The position numbers and the translations under genes are program-made. The notes under the pieces are model-generated. The model saw only the letters and a program-made list of their open reading frames with translations, searched no databases and was not told the DNA's origin. DNA of 21,075 nucleotides from a virus, in IMG/VR virus record IMGVR_UViG_3300037296_000217, positions 1 to 21,075 of that record; one strand, given 5' to 3'. Of this stretch, positions 18,680 through 21,075 are shown in pieces (position 1 is the stretch's first letter; the number at the start of each line of letters is the position of its first letter).

Positions 18680-18901
18680 TCAGCAGGCACGCCCGCCATA
18701 GACGGCAACTTCGCCGGCTTCTGCAAACGTTTGGGCGCTTTCCTTTATGCGTTCTATAGCATCCTCGACCGTTCCGCCGCCCTCCGATACAATAAATGCC
18801 GCCGCGTCGATAAGCAGATCAAGTGCGGCCTGCTTTGTTTCGCAATCTTCAATCGCGGATGATGTGTATTTGCACACCTGTTCTGCGTATCCAGTGCTCA
18901 T
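18680..18901 (-). CDS. 73-residue helical hypothetical protein
   Basis: ATG 18901 has AGGAGA seven bases upstream. The protein reads MSTGYAEQVCKYTSSAIEDC, then a helical hydrophobic stretch (ALDLLIDAAAFIVSEGGGT) and an acidic-basic end (ERIKESAQTFAEAGEVAVYG). It is the third gene of the leftward cluster. No family is recognised. Confidence 0.6.
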   Translation of the reverse strand: MSTGYAEQVCKYTSSAIEDCETKQAALDLLIDAAAFIVSEGGGTVEDAIERIKESAQTFAEAGEVAVYGGRAC

Positions 18902-18932
18902 GTCTATCTCCTATGTGTCGCGGGGCTTGGGG

Positions 18933-19067
18933 TCAGTCACAGACGAAGCGCCACGTCCACGGCCCCAGACAAATATCAACGTCTTTGTCTACATCGACGC
19001 CAAACGTCCACGATCCCCAACCACAGAATATCCATTCTCGGTACATGTATATCCGCTTATCTGCCAT
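18933..19067 (-). CDS. 44-residue Trp/Cys-rich protein
   Basis: ATG 19067 has GGGGGAG five bases upstream. The translation (MADKRIYMYREWIFCGWGSW, then TFGVDVDKDVDICLGPWTWR, FVCD) has seven aromatic Trp/Phe residues and three Cys among 44 and contains no stretch long enough for a membrane span. It may be a compact surface or zinc-binding domain. It lies between two leftward genes with the same orientation, which supports it. Confidence 0.45.
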   Translation of the reverse strand: MADKRIYMYREWIFCGWGSWTFGVDVDKDVDICLGPWTWRFVCD

Positions 19068-19069
19068 GC

Positions 19070-19309
19070 TCACTCCCCCTTTCGGCTCTTGGCCTGCGTT
19101 GCGTCCTGAATAAACAGCAGATCGTCAGCCGCTTGCGCTATGTCCCGCCAGCTAAACCCTTCTCTCCTAAGAAGTTTGCGCGTTTGGGTCGAGTTATAGC
19201 CAAGCTTTCCAGCCATTATCATCATCTCCATGCACCCATTAGAGGTCGATGGTTCCTGCATGTGTTCTCTCTGGAAGTCCCTGCCATCTCCGCGCATTGG
19301 TGCAATCAT
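19070..19309 (-). CDS. 79-residue hypothetical protein
   Basis: ATG 19309 overlaps the stop of the ribbon-helix-helix gene (ATGA) and has AGAGGG upstream. The protein has a Met-rich N-terminal part (EMMIMAGKLGYNSTQTRKLL) and a central helical segment (RREGFSWRDIAQAADDLLFI). The pattern of two helices around SW-D-IA suggests an HTH-like fold. Function is unknown. It is the second gene of the leftward cluster. Confidence 0.55.
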   Translation of the reverse strand: MIAPMRGDGRDFQREHMQEPSTSNGCMEMMIMAGKLGYNSTQTRKLLRREGFSWRDIAQAADDLLFIQDATQAKSRKGE

Positions 19310-19527
19310 GTCTTTACCCTCTTGGCCTGTGTTATTGTGCGCTTGAGGGTATTTCCAAAAATCCCGCGTGCAAATTCCGAACGATCAGGCGCACCCGATT
19401 CCGCAAAGGCTGCATTGAATGATGCCATTTCGGAGGGCGTTAGCTGCACCACAAGGCGTTCCGTGCGCTTCAAATGCTTTGGTACGGGGGGCCTGCCCAT
19501 GGTTGCCGCTCCGGTTTGTTGCTGCAT
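19306..19527 (-). CDS. Small ribbon-helix-helix-like regulator
   Basis: This 73-residue protein starts at ATG 19527 with GAGG eight bases upstream; ATG 19500 (MGRPPVPKHLKR) is an equally reasonable start. It reads RTERLVVQLTPSEMASFNAA, then FAESGAPDRSEFARGIFGNT, matching the strand-helix-helix pattern of CopG/MobC-type DNA-binding proteins. A frame extension to 19992 would cross the promoter region and the opposite gene and is rejected. It heads the leftward cluster (19306-18680) and is divergent from the gene at 19634, so it may regulate the region between. Confidence 0.6.
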   Translation of the reverse strand: MQQQTGAATMGRPPVPKHLKRTERLVVQLTPSEMASFNAAFAESGAPDRSEFARGIFGNTLKRTITQAKRVKT

Positions 19528-19566
19528 CCGCGTAACCTCATTCCGTTTATGGTGCAAGAATAACTC

Positions 19567-19595
19567 TTGCTGGTATTTATAACATGTGCAATAAT
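19567..19595 (+). promoter_or_regulatory. Rightward promoter of the divergent pair
   Basis: TTGCTG (19567-19572) and AATAAT (19590-19595) are separated by 17 bases; the -10 box matches 5 of 6. Transcription would start near 19602, ahead of the gene at 19634. It overlaps the leftward promoter at 19576-19603. Confidence 0.55.
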
Positions 19596-19603
19596 TATGG
19601 CAA
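19576..19603 (-). promoter_or_regulatory. Leftward promoter of the divergent pair
   Basis: On the minus strand TTGCCA (19603-19598) and TATAAA (19581-19576) are 16 bases apart and each matches 5 of 6 consensus positions. It would drive the ribbon-helix-helix gene and its three followers. Because both promoters share about 20 bases, only one can be occupied at a time. Confidence 0.6.
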
Positions 19604-19633
19604 GATTTAACACATAAATGGGATATGTAAAAA

Positions 19634-19954
19634 GTGGAAAAGACACTGCACAATTCGGACATCAGCGGCGCACGACAGAACGTGAAGGACATCAAGGTCG
19701 TCGGCAATGGTGACCTGTTCAAGTTGCTCTGCAAGGCGTCCAGCGAGACAGAGGGATGGATGAAGTCCACCAAGGCGATGCAAACACCTATGGGCTGCGT
19801 TGTCCAAGTCACGACACAACAGAAGGGCATCGACGGGACATACGCGGTTGCCGAGGCTCTTACATTTGTGCCGGGGGCGGTGATTGTTGATGATGAAAAT
19901 TCAGGGCGTAAGCTGGTTTCATCCGCTGACGTATCGCAGACCGCCGAAGAATAA
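19634..19954 (+). CDS. 106-residue hypothetical protein
   Basis: The frame starts at GTG 19634 after a weak ribosome site (GGGATATGTAAAAA); the preceding ATG reads only one codon before a stop. The protein includes HNSDISGARQNVKDIKVVGN, then LFKLLCKASSETEGWMKSTK, and strands GCVVQVTTQQKGIDGTYAVA. It has an Asp/Glu-rich end. Similar genes occur in roseobacter phages, but I know no function. It is driven by the rightward promoter and precedes the tRNA. Confidence 0.65.
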   Translation: MEKTLHNSDISGARQNVKDIKVVGNGDLFKLLCKASSETEGWMKSTKAMQTPMGCVVQVTTQQKGIDGTYAVAEALTFVPGAVIVDDENSGRKLVSSADVSQTAEE

Positions 19955-19961
19955 CGAAAGC

Positions 19962-20036
19962 AGGCGGGTAGCTCATTGGTAGAGCAGAGCACTCATAATG
20001 CTTTGGTAGCGGGTTCGATCCCCGCCCCGCCTACCA
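19962..20036 (+). tRNA. tRNA with CAU anticodon (Met, or Ile2 if lysidine-modified)
   Basis: A full cloverleaf is visible: acceptor AGGCGGG/CCCGCCT, D arm GCTC/GAGC, anticodon stem GAGCA/TGCTT with loop CTCATAA (anticodon CAT at 19994-19996), T arm GCGGG/CCCGC and encoded CCA. A1-U72 pairing excludes a normal bacterial initiator. Elongator Met and Ile(CAU) share this anticodon, so the identity depends on whether the host's TilS modifies it. A phage-encoded copy may supply codons or replace a tRNA cut by host defence. Confidence 0.9.
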
Positions 20037-20040
20037 CACG

Positions 20041-20200
20041 ATTGTTTAGATGGGCGGCGGCGTGGAAAATCGGAGACACGCAACGGTTGACGGGCTTTAT
20101 CCCAGTGCGGAGTCACTCCGATGCAAGTCGGGAAGCAGATGCCGCCGAAAGACGCCTAGCCAGATTAGCGACTGGCCCGCCCTTCTAAGCAATCAAGGAG
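20041..20200 (+). ncRNA. Candidate structured RNA after the tRNA
   Basis: There is no good gene here. GGCGGC (20052-20057) can pair with GCCGCC (20140-20145), enclosing smaller stems: CGTG/CACG, GGG/CCC, CGGAG-TCA-CTCCG and CCGA/TCGG. It is downstream of the tRNA in the same strand and would share its transcript. I recognise no known RNA family, and the stems are short. Confidence 0.3.
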
Positions 20201-20207
20201 AATGACG

Positions 20208-20402
20208 ATGCCGACATACCACCTCAGCGGACCCATAACTATCAACGCGGATATTGCGATGGACGCCGAGAGCGAAAGCAAGGCGTGGGATGAACTCAAG
20301 TTTAGGCTTCACGCCCAAATTTACTTGGCGGGGTACACGCCTGAAAGCGACACATCAGCCGAGATAACCAATACCGACTTGGCGATTTCCCGCGTTGCCT
20401 AA
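20208..20402 (+). CDS. 64-residue hypothetical protein
   Basis: ATG 20208 has AAGGAG seven bases upstream; an ATG at 20202 lies too close to that site. The protein begins MPTYHLSGPITINADIAMDA and has a helix (ESKAWDELKFRLHAQIYLAG) between two strands. It ends DLAISRVA. No family is recognised; it is likely a small soluble early protein. Confidence 0.55.
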   Translation: MPTYHLSGPITINADIAMDAESESKAWDELKFRLHAQIYLAGYTPESDTSAEITNTDLAISRVA

Positions 20403-20455
20403 TCCCAAGCACTCCCCCACCCCCAACAGGGCGCATAGCCCGAAAGGATAGAGCA

Positions 20456-20659
20456 ATGAACCACCCATCTACAGCGCAAGCCGTGCGATTTGAATATCAC
20501 AACCACAGAGGAGAACAGGGGCAGCGCCATGCGACCCCCATATCCGTGCGCTTTGGCTCCTCACAATGGCACAGCAAGGGGCAGTGGCTCATGAAGGCAT
20601 ATGACCACGACAAGCAGGCAGAGCGTGAATTTGCGCTTTGCGACTGCGACTTCACTTGA
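20456..20659 (+). CDS. 67-residue protein with W-x-S-x-W-H / QWLxKAxD pattern
   Basis: ATG 20456 has AAGGA upstream. The sequence VRFEYHNHRGEQGQRHATPI, then SVRFGSSQWHSKGQWLMKAY, and DHDKQAEREFALCDCDFT matches a small widespread family in phage and bacterial genomes that resembles the WYL-type beta fold. I do not know its function, and a ligand-binding or regulatory role is inferred from the fold. It is the last rightward gene of the window. Confidence 0.6.
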   Translation: MNHPSTAQAVRFEYHNHRGEQGQRHATPISVRFGSSQWHSKGQWLMKAYDHDKQAEREFALCDCDFT

Positions 20660-20817
20660 CCACCCCCACGCCATAGGAGGCAGAGACGCCCCCTTGAACG
20701 CAAATAGCCCGCGCCCCATTACAGGACACGGGCTAAACTGTGAGGACGCGCAACCGTCAAGGATTGCTTGACCGTTCAAATATCATCGCCGCCGGTTAAC
20801 GGCTCTATCGACATTTA
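20660..20817. other. Convergent gene gap with two stem-loops
   Basis: TAGCCCG/CGGGCTA (20705-20711 with 20729-20735, 17-base loop) is followed by TTTG on the minus strand, so it may stop leftward transcription. AACCGTCAAG/CTTGACCGTT (20752-20776) is a stem of about 10 bp with one mismatch. Both lie between the ends of two convergent genes and fit a bidirectional termination region. Confidence 0.5.
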
Positions 20818-21075
20818 TCATGCGGGTCTTGTGATCACAGCCCGAACGGCATTGCTGGAAGGCAAGCCAGAACTCACCTCCCACTCCAAAACCCAACTCG
20901 CGCCTCCATCTGTAGACTTCTCTACCTTGGCATGAGTGATGTAAGCCCCCACGCTCCGAACCACCCAAGATACTTCGTTGACAGGAATATTGGACGGTAG
21001 AATTACGCCGACCCAATTACCGCCGTCACCAAAAGGCGCACGGTAGTATGGGCTTGTACCAACAAAAAACGCATC
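20818..21075 (-). CDS. 3' end of a leftward gene, possible tail or fibre protein
   Basis: Eighty-five residues and the stop are present; the start lies beyond the right edge. The visible part reads DAFFVGTSPYYRAPFGDGGN, then strands (VGVILPSNIPVNEVSWVVRS, AYITHAKVEKSTDGGASWVL) and ends SNAVRAVITRPA. The many short strands with Gly/Asn turns resemble a beta-sandwich at the end of a receptor-binding or tail fibre protein, but no specific family is matched. It is convergent with the gene at 20456. Confidence 0.5.
   Translation of the reverse strand, partial: DAFFVGTSPYYRAPFGDGGNWVGVILPSNIPVNEVSWVVRSVGAYITHAKVEKSTDGGASWVLEWEVSSGLPSSNAVRAVITRPA

Noticed and set aside
19306-19992. 228-codon form of the ribbon-helix-helix gene
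   Set aside because: The extension crosses both promoters and the opposite gene at 19634 and ends beside the tRNA. Starts at 19527 or 19500 fit better.
1-21075. CRISPR array or insertion sequence
   Set aside because: No regularly spaced repeat/spacer unit, terminal inverted repeats or transposase was seen. The 3270-3381 repeats are too short and lack uniform spacers.

Overview
The window looks like the early, lysogeny-control and attachment region of a temperate tailed phage of an alphaproteobacterium, most likely a Rhodobacterales (roseobacter-type) host. The grounds are a moderately high GC content (about 58-60% by eye), dense ATGA/TGATG-coupled small genes, a divergent repressor/Cro-like switch, a lambda-O-like initiator, RecT, two DNA methyltransferases, a tyrosine integrase, and a tRNA-Val(UAC) fragment beside the integrase. 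Left of the switch (1-7690) one leftward transcription unit carries, in order from the switch: a Cro-like HTH protein (7382-7690), a poorly resolved ORF, a hypothetical gene, a DUF2303/YfdQ-like gene followed by an intrinsic terminator (5594-5621), a 54-aa gene, a DUF1064-type nuclease-like protein, an adenine methyltransferase, a winged-HTH protein, a replication initiator whose linker DNA holds an iteron array (3230-3381, probable origin), a small gene, a C5-cytosine methyltransferase, an HTH protein, a small basic protein and a gene cut by the window edge.

The switch (7690-8357) has four copies of one operator, TGTTCGC-N5-GCGAACA, arranged as two pairs with the same 34-bp internal spacing. 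One pair lies between the cro-like and repressor genes and one lies in front of the rightward operon. In each pair one operator sits between the -35 and -10 boxes of an early promoter. The cro-like start codon falls at the predicted transcription start, suggesting a leaderless mRNA, and the repressor may be similar.

The rightward operon (8358-17647) holds small hypothetical genes, a coiled-coil protein, RecT, a conserved phage protein, an HNH nuclease, many small zinc-knuckle, coiled-coil or membrane proteins, a Lar-like protein, a 29-aa truncated excisionase-like ORF, an excisionase-like gene and the integrase. The attachment region (17641-17889) has a 55-bp 3' fragment of tRNA-Val(UAC) flanked by two copies of a palindrome-plus-ACACTTTG motif, probably integrase arm sites. 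Its orientation means phage DNA lies on both sides, so it reads as an intact attP (virion genome, circular contig or permuted assembly) and not as an integrated prophage end.

Right of attP are a GIY-YIG nuclease-like gene, the C-terminal remnant of a second, unrelated integrase, a leftward cluster of small genes with a ribbon-helix-helix-like regulator, a divergent promoter pair, a rightward gene, a complete tRNA with anticodon CAU, two small genes, and the 3' end of a leftward gene that may be a tail or fibre protein.

The most unexpected sequence-scale signal is the hexamer CCGCGG. By eye I find none in the first 16.6 kb, then 11 copies in about 1 kb over xis/int, and one more in the GIY-YIG gene.
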